From: DASZYF01 sp035545535
Lineage (GTDB): Bacteria > Actinomycetota > Actinomycetes > Mycobacteriales > CAJCIY01
Direction: 5' to 3'
Length of the DNA: 41,310 nucleotides
Assembly: GCA_035545535.1 (NCBI GenBank)
Contig: DASZYF010000049.1
Span: 1-41,310 of the forward strand
Shown here: positions 1-8,487 of the stretch, piece by piece
How the letters are laid out: each line of letters begins with the position of its first letter
How positions within the stretch are numbered: position 1 is the first letter of the stretch
Position numbers and translations under genes: made by a program
Notes under the pieces: generated by a model
Databases searched by the model: none
Told to the model about the DNA's origin: nothing
The model's input: only the letters and a program-made list of their open reading frames with translations

Positions 1-568
1 GCCGGCGTTCCCTTACGACTTCGCTCCCATCACCGTCGAAGGGGCCGCATTCCAGGCCGAGGGGTGCCTTCGAGTACCGCGTGCGGTGCTTCAAGCCCTT
101 CCGCTGGCTCCGGCGGCCCGAGGCGCGTGGGTCGGCTGGGAATCGGAACGACGCGACACAAGCGACGTCATGGAGATCGTCATCGGCGCGCCAGAGAACG
201 GCTCCTTTCCGGAGCACGTGCTCGTCGCACAGGTCGTTTTCGATCTTGCTCAGCCTCCAGTCGATGCCTTCGCCGCCGCCGCCACCCGTGTACTCGAGCC
301 GTTGATTGGCGAGCTGCGCCACGGGCTCGCATCGCTCGTGAGCGACCTCCCGGCCCGAGTCGAGCTTGCGGCTGAGGTCGACCGGCTCCAGGCCGCACTC
401 CGGTCATCGGCGTCCGAGCCGTCACGGCTCCGTCGTCTCGTGCGCGGATCGCTCGCGGCGATCGGAACGATCGTGCTGGGCATCCTCGCCGCCCGGGTCG
501 ACGACGCGATCCCGTGGGACCTGCTGTGGCACGGCGTACAGGAAGCCGGGCACCGGCTCGGTCTGTGA
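1..568 (+). CDS. Hypothetical protein with C-terminal membrane segment (5' end outside window)
   Basis: The frame is open from base 2 to a TGA at 566-568 with no stop, so the protein very probably begins upstream of the window; a GTG at 86 would otherwise give 160 residues. About 188 residues are visible. The middle contains a leucine/alanine-rich helical stretch, and near the end a hydrophobic segment (GSLAAIGTIVLGILAARV) preceded by arginines looks like a single membrane anchor with a short tail. I recognise no family or catalytic motif. The gene ends 120 bases before a long hairpin and faces the 3' end of the tRNA gene. Reading frame is fairly sure, function unknown. Confidence 0.6.
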   Translation, partial: PAFPYDFAPITVEGAAFQAEGCLRVPRAVLQALPLAPAARGAWVGWESERRDTSDVMEIVIGAPENGSFPEHVLVAQVVFDLAQPPVDAFAAAATRVLEPLIGELRHGLASLVSDLPARVELAAEVDRLQAALRSSASEPSRLRRLVRGSLAAIGTIVLGILAARVDDAIPWDLLWHGVQEAGHRLGL

Positions 569-687
569 CCGTCAGTCCCCAGCCCGTGAAGTGAGTTCCT
601 TCCGCTGCCACTCAGTGCCACGACGCCGTGCGTCACCACGCTCAGACAACGCCGGTTTCTGGAACCAGTCTGGAATGGAGATCAAAT

Positions 688-735
688 AGGTCAGGGCCTG
701 GACCCCGGTTCGCACCGGAATCCAGGCCCTGACCT
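688..735. terminator. Long perfect hairpin between the leftmost gene and tRNA-fMet
   Basis: Arms 688-702 (aggtcagggcctgga) and 721-735 match perfectly over 15 bp. Inside, after a two-base mismatch on each side, ccggt (705-709) and accgg (714-718) close a tcgc tetraloop. It lies 15 bases beyond the tRNA 3' end on the minus strand and 120 bases after the leftmost gene on the plus strand. No strong T-run follows either arm, although the minus strand continues TATTTGAT. A bidirectional terminator is the simplest reading. Confidence 0.6.
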
Positions 736-749
736 GCGCTTTCGCGTTG

Positions 750-823
750 TAGCGGGGACAGGATTTGAACCTGTGACCTCTGGGTTATGAGCCCAGCGAG
801 CTACCGAGCTGCTCCACCCCGCG
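750..823 (-). tRNA. Initiator tRNA-fMet (anticodon CAT)
   Basis: The minus strand reads CGCGGGG (acceptor), a D arm, the anticodon stem-loop CTGGG-CTCATAA-CCCAG with anticodon CAT, and the T arm ACAGG-TTCAAAT-CCTGT, closed by CCCCGC. Three consecutive G:C pairs in the anticodon stem and an unpaired first acceptor position (C1 opposite U72) are marks of the initiator tRNA rather than elongator tRNA-Met. CCA is not encoded: the gene is followed by CAA. The tRNA delivers formyl-methionine to the ribosomal P site. Confidence 0.97.
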
Positions 824-880
824 TCGGTAGTCATCAGCATACAACGCCCGTCCGGGCACCCGCCGGGAGTTGCCCGCGCC

Positions 881-3721
881 CTACCCGGAGGGCTTGGCGG
901 TCGGGGACGGCTTGGCGCTCTTGGACGCGAGCTCGGCCAGCAGCTGGTCGAGCTTCTGGTTGATCTCGGACTGCTGCTGGAGCAGCTGCTGGAGCTGCTG
1001 CTCGACGGTTCCGCTGGCCGGCGTGGTGGACGGCGCGGATGCGGTGGGCGTCGGCGTCACGCTGGGCGACGCCCCGGGTGACGGCGTGCCGGTCGGCGGT
1101 GTCTGGGAGACGATCTGGCTCACGCCGGTGCTCGTGCCGTTCAGCGCGTCGGACAGAGCTGTCTTGTAGTCCGGGGCGAAGCCGACCTGCGTGCCGCCGC
1201 CGTAGCTCACGAGGATGTACTTGAGCGACGGGATCTGCGCACCGGAGCCGGTGACGTAGATCGGCTCGACCCACAGCAGCTGACCACCGACGGGCAGTGC
1301 GAGCAGGTTGCCGTCGGTGACCGTCGAGCCGGCGCTGGAGAGCAGCGTGCGCTGCTGGCTGAACGCCGGGAAGCTGTTGAAGTTGCTCTGCACCTGGCCG
1401 GGACCGTTGGGTTCGTCGGTCAGCTCGAGCAGGGTGATGTGGCCGTACTCGGACTGCGTGTCGAGGCCGGGCGCGGTGCCGGAGGCGATCGACATGTAGG
1501 CCGTGGCGTTCGGTCTCTGCAGCGCGGTGAGCGTCGAGGTCAGGTTGAACTGCGTGCTCGCCTGACCGGGCACCTGCGACAGCACGTAGTACGGCGGCAG
1601 CGGCGGACCGTTCTGGCCGACGCTCGGGTCCGACGGCACGGACCAGAACTGGTTCTGCTGGTAGAAGGTCTGCGGGTCCGTCACGTAGTAGCGCGTGAGC
1701 AGGTCGCGCTGGACCTTGAACAGGTCCTCCGGGTACCGGAAGTGCTGCATGAGCTCGGTGGGGATCTGGTCCTTCGGCTTCACCGTGCCGGGGAAGACCG
1801 ACTCCCACGCCTTCAGCACGGCGTCGGTGTCGTCCCAGGCGTAGAGCGTGACGGTGCCGTCGCCGGCGTCGACCGTCGCCTTGACCGAGTTGCGGATGTA
1901 GTTGACCTGCCCGCTCTGCGCGCGGCCGGTCGTGTCCGTCGTCGCGCTGGCCAGGCTGGTGCGCGCGGAGTAGGGGTAGGCGTCCGACGTGGTGTAGCCG
2001 TCGAGGATGTAGACGAGCCGGCCGCCGACGACGGCGGGGTAGGGGTCGTTGTCGACCGTCAGCCACGGCGCGACCTTCTGCACGCGGGTGCGCGGATCGC
2101 GGTAGTAGAGGATCTTCGACTGGCTCGTGAGCGCGCTCGACAGCAGCAGGTTCGTGTCCTTGAACTTGAGCGCGAAGATGGTCTTGCGGAAGAACGAGCC
2201 GATGCCGACGCCGCCCTTGCCGTCGTAGGAGTTCTTCTGCGACGGGTCCGGGCCGTCGACCTCGGACTGCTTGGTGTGCACCACCGAGTAGGTGGGCGAC
2301 TTCTCGCCGAAGTAGACACGGCTCTGCACGTCGGTCGAGCCACCGACGTCGGAGTCGAAGACCGGACGGCCGACGCTGTCGACCTGGTTGGTCGGCGCGG
2401 CGACGAAGCCCTGCCCGTGCGTGTAGACGAGGTGGGTGTTGATCCAGTTGCGCTGGCTCGAGTCGAGGCCGCCGATGTTCACGTCGCGCGCGCCGACGAC
2501 GTACTCCTGGGTCTGCGACCCGTTCGTGTAGCGGTCGACGTCGAGGTCCTGCGCGAAGCCGTAGTAGTTCTTCAGCTGCTGCAGGCCTTCGAACGCGGAG
2601 CCGACCACGTTCGGGTCGAGCAGCCGCGCGTTGGGGACGGTTCCGGTGTCCTTGGTGACCTGGCTGACCTGCGGGTTGTTCGTCGGGTAGCCCGCGATCG
2701 TGACGTCGCCCTTGTCGCCTTGGGTGATCTTGTAGGCGTCCTGCGTCGCCGTGATGTTGCGGCTGATGTAGGGGGCTTCCTTCTGCGCCTCGTTCGGCTT
2801 GACGCTGAAGTGCTGGTAGATCGCCGGGACGATGCCGCCGATGACGACGGACGCGAACAGCAGCAGGCCGACGCTGATGGCGGGCAGCGTCCAGCCGCGC
2901 AGCCGCGCGTTGACGAAGAACAGCACCGCGCAGAGCACGGACACGACGAGCAGGATGAGCTTCGCCGGCAGCACGACGTGGATGTCGGTGTAGCTGGCGC
3001 CGGTGTCGACGAAGCCGCGGTGGGAGAAGTTCAGCCCGTAGCGGTCGAGGTAGTACGCCCAGGCCTTGAGCAGCAGGAGCAGGCCCAGCAGCACCGACAG
3101 GTGCGCCTTGGCGGCCGGGACGGCCTTGTCCCCCGGCGTCTGCAGGCGGATGCCGCCGAACAGGTAGTGCACGACGGCCGCGACGATGGTCGAGAGCAGC
3201 ACGGCCTGGAACAGCAGCCCGAGCACGAAGCGGCGGAACGGGTAGATGAACGCGTAGTAGCCCACGTCGCGGTTGAACTGCGGGTCCTTCGCGCCGAAGG
3301 ACGTCGCGTGCCGCCACAGCTGCCAGGTCTGCCAGTGGTGCGACGCGGAGATGCCGGCGATGATGCCGACGAGCCCGGTGAACGCGATGAGGATCGGCAC
3401 CAGGTAGGGCTGGACGACGACGCGGTAGCGGTCGAGGTTCTGCTGCTCGAGGCTCACCGGGCGGAACGGCGGGCGCAGGCGGTAGGCCAGCACCGCGTTC
3501 ACGCCGGTGGTGATGGCGAGCAGCGACCCGCCGATGAAGAACAGCAGGATCTTCGTGCGGATGATCGTCGAGTAGACCGAGGAGTAGTGCACTTCCCGGT
3601 AGAAGAGGAAGTTGACGTAGAGCGTCACTCCCGCCGTGGCGAGCACGATGATGATGACGATCGCGATGACGATCGGCGCCGCGACCTTGGGGCGCAGCAC
3701 GGCAGGCGGGCGGAAGGCCAC
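881..3721 (-). CDS. UPF0182 family membrane protein
   Basis: The 946-residue protein has the UPF0182 plan. Seven hydrophobic segments lie in the first 305 residues (about 15-40, 57-80, 105-126, 164-189, 207-224, 254-273, 279-303). A large, probably extracytoplasmic region follows, with family-like stretches such as FLDPNV-type and DLDVDRY sequences. The last 60 residues are a threonine/proline linker and a glutamine/leucine heptad segment (EQQLQQLLQQQSEINQKLDQ), which looks like a coiled coil. GTG start at 3721 is preceded by AAGGAG at five bases. The molecular role of the family is unknown. It lies 71 bases after the histidine kinase on the same strand, so cotranscription is likely. Confidence 0.93.
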   Translation of the reverse strand: MAFRPPAVLRPKVAAPIVIAIVIIIVLATAGVTLYVNFLFYREVHYSSVYSTIIRTKILLFFIGGSLLAITTGVNAVLAYRLRPPFRPVSLEQQNLDRYRVVVQPYLVPILIAFTGLVGIIAGISASHHWQTWQLWRHATSFGAKDPQFNRDVGYYAFIYPFRRFVLGLLFQAVLLSTIVAAVVHYLFGGIRLQTPGDKAVPAAKAHLSVLLGLLLLLKAWAYYLDRYGLNFSHRGFVDTGASYTDIHVVLPAKLILLVVSVLCAVLFFVNARLRGWTLPAISVGLLLFASVVIGGIVPAIYQHFSVKPNEAQKEAPYISRNITATQDAYKITQGDKGDVTIAGYPTNNPQVSQVTKDTGTVPNARLLDPNVVGSAFEGLQQLKNYYGFAQDLDVDRYTNGSQTQEYVVGARDVNIGGLDSSQRNWINTHLVYTHGQGFVAAPTNQVDSVGRPVFDSDVGGSTDVQSRVYFGEKSPTYSVVHTKQSEVDGPDPSQKNSYDGKGGVGIGSFFRKTIFALKFKDTNLLLSSALTSQSKILYYRDPRTRVQKVAPWLTVDNDPYPAVVGGRLVYILDGYTTSDAYPYSARTSLASATTDTTGRAQSGQVNYIRNSVKATVDAGDGTVTLYAWDDTDAVLKAWESVFPGTVKPKDQIPTELMQHFRYPEDLFKVQRDLLTRYYVTDPQTFYQQNQFWSVPSDPSVGQNGPPLPPYYVLSQVPGQASTQFNLTSTLTALQRPNATAYMSIASGTAPGLDTQSEYGHITLLELTDEPNGPGQVQSNFNSFPAFSQQRTLLSSAGSTVTDGNLLALPVGGQLLWVEPIYVTGSGAQIPSLKYILVSYGGGTQVGFAPDYKTALSDALNGTSTGVSQIVSQTPPTGTPSPGASPSVTPTPTASAPSTTPASGTVEQQLQQLLQQQSEINQKLDQLLAELASKSAKPSPTAKPSG

Positions 3722-3792
3722 GTGTTCTCCTTACGCCTCCGGGCGTGGGGGAAGAGCGTCCCACGCCCTTTGGCTCACGCGATCAACCTACG

Positions 3793-6510
3793 TCAGGAGC
3801 GGGCGGCGGACCGGCGCGGGCCGGGAACCCGGCGCCGGGCCCCGGCCGCGGGCAGCACCACGCTGAACGTCGAGCCCCGGCCCGGGGTGCTCTCGACCTC
3901 GAGCCGGGCACCCAGCACGTCCACGAGCCGGCGCGCGAACGCGAGGCCGAGGCCGAGGCCGTCCCGGGCCCGGGTGGCCGAGCCGTCGGCCTGGATGAAG
4001 TCGCTGAACAGCTCGGCCCGCGCGTCGTCGTCTATGCCGACACCCTTGTCGCTGACCGAGAGGACCAGCTCCCCCGCTCGCGTCCCCTGGGCGGCCGAGA
4101 TGGTGACGGCGGTGCCGGGCTCGCTGAACTTGAGCGCGTTGTCGACGAGCTCGTCGACGACCTTGGCGAGCAGGATCGGGTCGACGCGGGCGTTCCCGAG
4201 ACCCGCCGCGACGCGGCGGCGCAGGTCGGCGCCGCGGCCCGCGGCCCGGGCCCGCCACGCCGTCAGCCGCGCGTCGACGAACGACCCGAGCGCGACGTCC
4301 TGCAGGTCGGCCGTGACGCGGCCGGCGTCGAGCGCGGCGACGTCGACGAGCAGGTCGACGACGCGCCCGAGCCGCTTGGACGAGTCGAGCACGATCTCGG
4401 CGTAGCTCGTCTGCTGCGACGCGGACAGATCCCGGCCCTTGCGGCGCAGGATCTCGGCGTAGCCCTGGATCGGGGTGAGCGGCGTGCGGAGCTCGTGGCT
4501 CACGTTCGACAGGAACTCGGTCTTCATGCGCTCGACCTGCCGCTCGCGCGTCGTGTCGCGCAGCACGACCACGACGCCGCGGCCGTCGGTGAGCGGTTCG
4601 GTGGTGACGACGACCGGCGTGGTGACGCCGTCACTCCGCGCGATGACGCCCTCGACCTGGCGGCGGCCGGTCCCGGCGAACGGACGGCCGTCGATGGAGA
4701 CGCCGGTGAGCACCCGCGCGAGCGGCGTGCCCGCGGTGTCGCCGGTGCGGCCGAGCATCGCGACCGCGGCCGGGTTGATGCTGGTGACCAAGCCTTCCTC
4801 GTCGGCGACGACGAGCCCGTCGGTGATGGATGCGAGCACCGTCTCCAGGCGCGATCGCAGTGACGACTCCTGGTCGGCCCGCACCCGCAACGCCTCCGCC
4901 GCGGCCTCGAGGTCGTCGCGCATGACGTCGAACGTCCGCGCGAGCACGCCGACCTCGTCGGAGGTGCGCACGCCCGCGCGGGACCCCGGCTCGCCGCGGC
5001 GCAGCGCCTCCGCCGCGCGCGTGAGCGCCTGCACCGGACCGACGACCTGCGCGCCGAGGCCGAGACCGCCGAGGCCGAGCACCAGCGCGATGGCGACGAG
5101 CGCACCGAAGAGCACGCGCAGGATCGTGCGCTGCACACCGAGGACCGTCGCGGCCGGCGCGCTGACGACGAGCAACGTGGTCGGCTGCGTGGCGCCGGCG
5201 TAGAGCGTGGTCATCGCGATGGTCGGCTCGCGGCCCTGGCTGACCTCGACCCTCGGCACGAACTGCCCCGGCGGCGACGCGAGCGCGGCCCGGACGCGGG
5301 AGTCGCCGACGAGCGCGGTGAGGTCGTGCGGCGGCAGGCTCGAGGACGCGGCGACCGCGCTGTCGAGCGGGATGAGCGTGACGTCCAGCAACGTCCGCTG
5401 CTTGCGGGCCGCGAGGATCGTGTCGTTCAGCTCGACGCCGACGACGCGAGCGGCGGCGGTGCCGGGCACGTGCTGGGCGGCGAGGGCGAGCACGAAGGGC
5501 TTCGTGCCGCCCTGCAGCACGACGATGCCTTCGCCGCCGATGCTGTCGGCGTGCGACGCGACGCCGAGCACGAGCGGCGAGTTCGCGAGGTCGCCGAGCA
5601 CGAAGCTGCTGATGTCATCGCCGCAGTGCGTCGGGTAGGGGTCGACGACCCCCTGGAGCGACACCTGCGCGGCGATCGCCGTGCCGTTGTTGCCACAGGC
5701 CTTCCCCAGCGAGAGGGCGAACGCCTGCGGCGCGTTCGAAGCGGCCAGGCTCGCGGCGACCGCGTTGAGGCTCGAGGCCTGCTGCTGGATGTCGGCGGAC
5801 ACGGTGCGGGCGATCGCGTCGACCTGCGTGCGCTGCTGGGTCGTCAGGCGGCTGACGATGGCGGTGCCGACGATGCTCGCGACCGCGACGGCCGTGGTCA
5901 CGACGCCGAGCAGGATCGAGCCGACCACCTTCGCGAGCACCGACCGGGTGGCGAGCGTCGCCAGCCACGCGATGATCGCGAGCGACGCCGCGAGGCGCAG
6001 GACCAGCACGGCGACGGCAGACGTCGCGCTGGTCTCGGCCGAGACGCCGGCCGCGCTGGCGGCGCCGTAGAGCAGCAGGCCTCCGGCGAGCACCCCACGA
6101 CCGGGCACGGCCTGGCGTGCGGCGAGCGCCGCCGCAACCGCGAACGCGATCGCCGCGGTGAGCGTGGGCGGCAACGTGGCACCGAGCGGCACCAGGGCGA
6201 GCGTGGGCGCCGATGCCGACGGCAGCGGCAGCTCGCGCGGACCGAACCGGGGCGCGCCCTGCACCAGGCCGGCCGCGACGAAGATCGCGCCGGCGGCCCG
6301 CAGCCAGGCCAGCCGCTCCGACGTCGGCTCGCCGATCGTCGAGCCGGTGAGCGCTTCCGCGGCGGCCACCGCGAACGCACCGAGGGCGAGCAGGAACGAC
6401 GACGGACGCCGCAACCGCGGGAACAGCACGACGGCGCCGAGGCCCGCGCAGGCCGTGACGGCCAGGAGCTCGGCGACCGCGAGAAGGGCGAACGGGACGC
6501 CCGGCTCCAT
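3793..6510 (-). CDS. Membrane sensor histidine kinase (HAMP-PAS-HisKA-HATPase)
   Basis: The 905-residue hybrid of sensor and kinase autophosphorylates a histidine in response to an unknown signal. The N-terminal 200 or so residues hold several membrane spans. They are followed by an extracytoplasmic region of about 250 residues with two cysteines (KACGNN, THCGDD), another span, and HAMP at about 490-545. A PAS-like domain follows at 570-650, then the H-box SHELRTP (His near 670), N-box DNALKF, G1 SDKGVGID and G2 GLGLGLAFA. It ends in an arginine-rich tail. No response regulator is encoded next to it, so the partner is elsewhere. It sits between the Lon-like protease and UPF0182 genes, 97 and 71 bases from them. 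ATG start at 6510 has only a weak ribosome binding site. Confidence 0.93.
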   Translation of the reverse strand: MEPGVPFALLAVAELLAVTACAGLGAVVLFPRLRRPSSFLLALGAFAVAAAEALTGSTIGEPTSERLAWLRAAGAIFVAAGLVQGAPRFGPRELPLPSASAPTLALVPLGATLPPTLTAAIAFAVAAALAARQAVPGRGVLAGGLLLYGAASAAGVSAETSATSAVAVLVLRLAASLAIIAWLATLATRSVLAKVVGSILLGVVTTAVAVASIVGTAIVSRLTTQQRTQVDAIARTVSADIQQQASSLNAVAASLAASNAPQAFALSLGKACGNNGTAIAAQVSLQGVVDPYPTHCGDDISSFVLGDLANSPLVLGVASHADSIGGEGIVVLQGGTKPFVLALAAQHVPGTAAARVVGVELNDTILAARKQRTLLDVTLIPLDSAVAASSSLPPHDLTALVGDSRVRAALASPPGQFVPRVEVSQGREPTIAMTTLYAGATQPTTLLVVSAPAATVLGVQRTILRVLFGALVAIALVLGLGGLGLGAQVVGPVQALTRAAEALRRGEPGSRAGVRTSDEVGVLARTFDVMRDDLEAAAEALRVRADQESSLRSRLETVLASITDGLVVADEEGLVTSINPAAVAMLGRTGDTAGTPLARVLTGVSIDGRPFAGTGRRQVEGVIARSDGVTTPVVVTTEPLTDGRGVVVVLRDTTRERQVERMKTEFLSNVSHELRTPLTPIQGYAEILRRKGRDLSASQQTSYAEIVLDSSKRLGRVVDLLVDVAALDAGRVTADLQDVALGSFVDARLTAWRARAAGRGADLRRRVAAGLGNARVDPILLAKVVDELVDNALKFSEPGTAVTISAAQGTRAGELVLSVSDKGVGIDDDARAELFSDFIQADGSATRARDGLGLGLAFARRLVDVLGARLEVESTPGRGSTFSVVLPAAGARRRVPGPRRSAARS

Positions 6511-6607
6511 ACCGGGAGAGTACCGACGCCGACGCCCCTAAGAGACCACCTTGAGGGGGTTCAGGTGTCCGATTCGTCCCTGTTCGTAGGGATTCTCGGG
6601 CAGTGGG

Positions 6608-7663
6608 TCAGCAGGTGGGCAGGTCGGTCTTGCCAGCCTTCAGCGCCATCAGGTCCTGCCGGGCGACGTGCAGGCTCGTGACCGTCGCGTCGCCCGACTT
6701 CGTGGAACGGGGCACCCGGATGAGCTGCATGCCGGAGATGTGCGCGGCCTTCGCCTCGCTGCAGTTGTCGGCCGGCACGAAGAAGAACCGGTAGCCGTTG
6801 GCCTCCGCGCCGTACAGCTTCTGCTGGATGCCGCCGATGGGGCCGACATCCCCGTCGGGACCGATGTCCCCGGTGCCCGCGACCTTGAGGCCGGCGGCGA
6901 GGTTGTCGGGCGTCAGCTTGTCGATGATGCAGAGCGCGAACATCATGCCGGCGCTCGGCCCGCTCACGTTGGTGAGGTTGAAGCTCGCGTTGACGTGCGG
7001 GAGCGTGAAGCCGAGCAGCGTGCGCGTGACGCCGTTCTCGGTGACCGACGTCGTCGTGACCTTCGCGTCCGTGGTGGTCGTGCCGCGCTGCACCCCGAGC
7101 GTCACGGTCGTGCCCGGCGCGACCGTCAGCAGCACGTCGTGCAGGTCGTTCACGGTGTGCACGGCCTTGCCGTCCACCGACGTGATGCGGTCGCCGACCT
7201 TCAGCGCGCCGACCGCCTTGGAGCCGTCGGTGAAGCCGCCGACGAGGATGTCGTTGGTGTCGAGCTCGCCCTCCGCGGCCTGCACGGCGGCCGCGCGGGA
7301 GTCGGCCATCTGCTGCTTGTCCTCGTTGTCCGCCTGCTGGTCGGACTTCCCCGGCGGGTACAGGACCGACCGGGGGACGACGGCTTCGTGGCTGTGCAGC
7401 AGCCAGCGGACGAAGGCCTGACCCATGGTCGGCTTGTCGCGCGTGATGCCGACGGTGGTGAGCGCGAGGTCGCCCTGCGGCGTGGGGTTGGTGGCGCCCT
7501 TCACGTCGCAGACGGGACCGCCGCCGGCCGGGTCGGTGCCCAGCGTGTTCGTCGGCGTGGTGGGACCGAGCACGACGTAGGGCACCGGGATGAGGAGCAT
7601 CGCGAGGACCAGCACCGCGACGATGGCGCCCGCGACGGACAAGGTGCGGGCCGTGCGGGTCAC
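6608..7663 (-). CDS. PDZ domain Lon-like serine protease (YlbL family)
   Basis: The 351-residue membrane-anchored protease has an N-terminal span (about residues 9-33), a PDZ domain around 130-200 (GALKVGDRITSVDGKAV) and a C-terminal Lon/S16-type catalytic domain. The dyad is readable: Ser237 in GPSAGM and Lys282 in IGGIQQK, 45 residues apart as expected for Lon-type proteases. The active site should lie outside the membrane. The family is close to Bacillus YlbL and the mycobacterial Rv3194c type. GTG start at 7663, 62 bases from the divergent nuclease gene, with no clear ribosome binding site. Substrates are not known from the sequence; quality control of membrane or secreted proteins is likely. 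Confidence 0.92.
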   Translation of the reverse strand: MTRTARTLSVAGAIVAVLVLAMLLIPVPYVVLGPTTPTNTLGTDPAGGGPVCDVKGATNPTPQGDLALTTVGITRDKPTMGQAFVRWLLHSHEAVVPRSVLYPPGKSDQQADNEDKQQMADSRAAAVQAAEGELDTNDILVGGFTDGSKAVGALKVGDRITSVDGKAVHTVNDLHDVLLTVAPGTTVTLGVQRGTTTTDAKVTTTSVTENGVTRTLLGFTLPHVNASFNLTNVSGPSAGMMFALCIIDKLTPDNLAAGLKVAGTGDIGPDGDVGPIGGIQQKLYGAEANGYRFFFVPADNCSEAKAAHISGMQLIRVPRSTKSGDATVTSLHVARQDLMALKAGKTDLPTC

Positions 7664-7725
7664 CCGGTGATGGTAGGTGGGCCCCGTGTGGGGCGCCTGT
7701 GGGCTGCCCGTGCCAGCCTTCTGCC

Positions 7726-8385
7726 GTGCGGCTGGCCAGCGTGAACCTCCTGCACGGCCGCTCGCTCAGCGACGGGCAGGTCGTGCCGTCGCGGCTGGCC
7801 GACGCGGCCCGGCTGATCGATGCCGACGTCGTCGGCCTGCAGGAGGTCGACCGCGGGCAGGACCGCTCGGGCGGGGCCGACCAGACGGCGGCGTTCGCCG
7901 CCTCCGCGGGCGCGGCGCACTGGCGGTTCGCGCCCGCGCTGTGGGGCACACCGGGGGCCTCGTGGCGGGCCGCCCTCGACGGTGAGGACCTCGCCGAGCC
8001 GGGCTACGGCATCGGGCTGGTGTCCCGCCGGCCGGTGCAGCGCTGGGTGACGGTGCGCCTGCCCGCCGCGCCGGTGCGCTCCCCCGTGCTCATCCCCGGC
8101 ACCCGCCGGCCCGTCTGGCTGGCCGACGAGCCCCGGCTCGGACTCGCGGCGGTGGTCGACGGGCCGCACGGTCCGCTGACCGTGGCGACGACCCACCTGT
8201 CGTTCGTGCCGGGGTGGAACCTGCGCCAGCTCCGCCGGCTCCTACGCGCGCTCTCGTCGCTCCCCCAGCCCGTGGTGCTGCTCGGCGACCTCAACGTGCC
8301 GGGTGCCACGCATCGCGTCGTGTCCCACGGGTGGCGCCCGCTCGCTCGCGTCGCCACCTATCCGTCGGTGCGGCCGCGTGTGTAG
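7726..8385 (+). CDS. Endonuclease/exonuclease/phosphatase family protein, cut short by in-frame TAG
   Basis: The frame starts at GTG 7726 (MRLASVNLLHG) and shows the metal-dependent EEP fold motifs in order: Asn7, Glu40 in GLQEVDR, TTHLSF, and GDLN. A TAG at 8383-8385 ends translation after 219 residues, just before LDHVLA. The same frame continues for 33 codons with the expected family ending, including the catalytic SDH. As read, the product lacks the last His/Asp pair and should be inactive. A single C-to-T change of a CAG (Gln is common here) would explain it; a sequencing error or readthrough is possible. Such enzymes cut phosphodiester bonds in nucleic acids or phospholipid head groups. 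Substrate unknown. Confidence 0.8.
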   Translation: MRLASVNLLHGRSLSDGQVVPSRLADAARLIDADVVGLQEVDRGQDRSGGADQTAAFAASAGAAHWRFAPALWGTPGASWRAALDGEDLAEPGYGIGLVSRRPVQRWVTVRLPAAPVRSPVLIPGTRRPVWLADEPRLGLAAVVDGPHGPLTVATTHLSFVPGWNLRQLRRLLRALSSLPQPVVLLGDLNVPGATHRVVSHGWRPLARVATYPSVRPRV

Positions 8386-8487
8386 CTCGACCACGTGCTC
8401 GCCCTCGGTGAGGTGCGCGTCACCGGCACCGAGGCGATCGCGACGCCGATCTCCGACCACCGGGCCCTGGTCGTGGACATCGGCTAG
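8386..8487 (+). pseudogene. Stranded C-terminal end of the EEP nuclease gene
   Basis: In frame with the preceding gene, 33 codons read LDHVLALGEV...PISDHRALVVDIG and then stop at TAG 8485-8487. LDH and SDHRALVVDI are the standard final strands and catalytic pair of endonuclease/exonuclease/phosphatase enzymes. This shows that the TAG at 8383 interrupts a gene that was recently full length. The terminal stop overlaps the adnB stop on the other strand within the palindrome CTAG, leaving no space for a terminator between the convergent genes. Confidence 0.75.

Noticed and set aside
1439..4405. Very long open frame on the plus strand across UPF0182 and the kinase
   Set aside because: It is an antisense reflection of two well-recognised genes in G+C-rich DNA; its protein is an Arg/Val/Asp-rich sequence with no motif.
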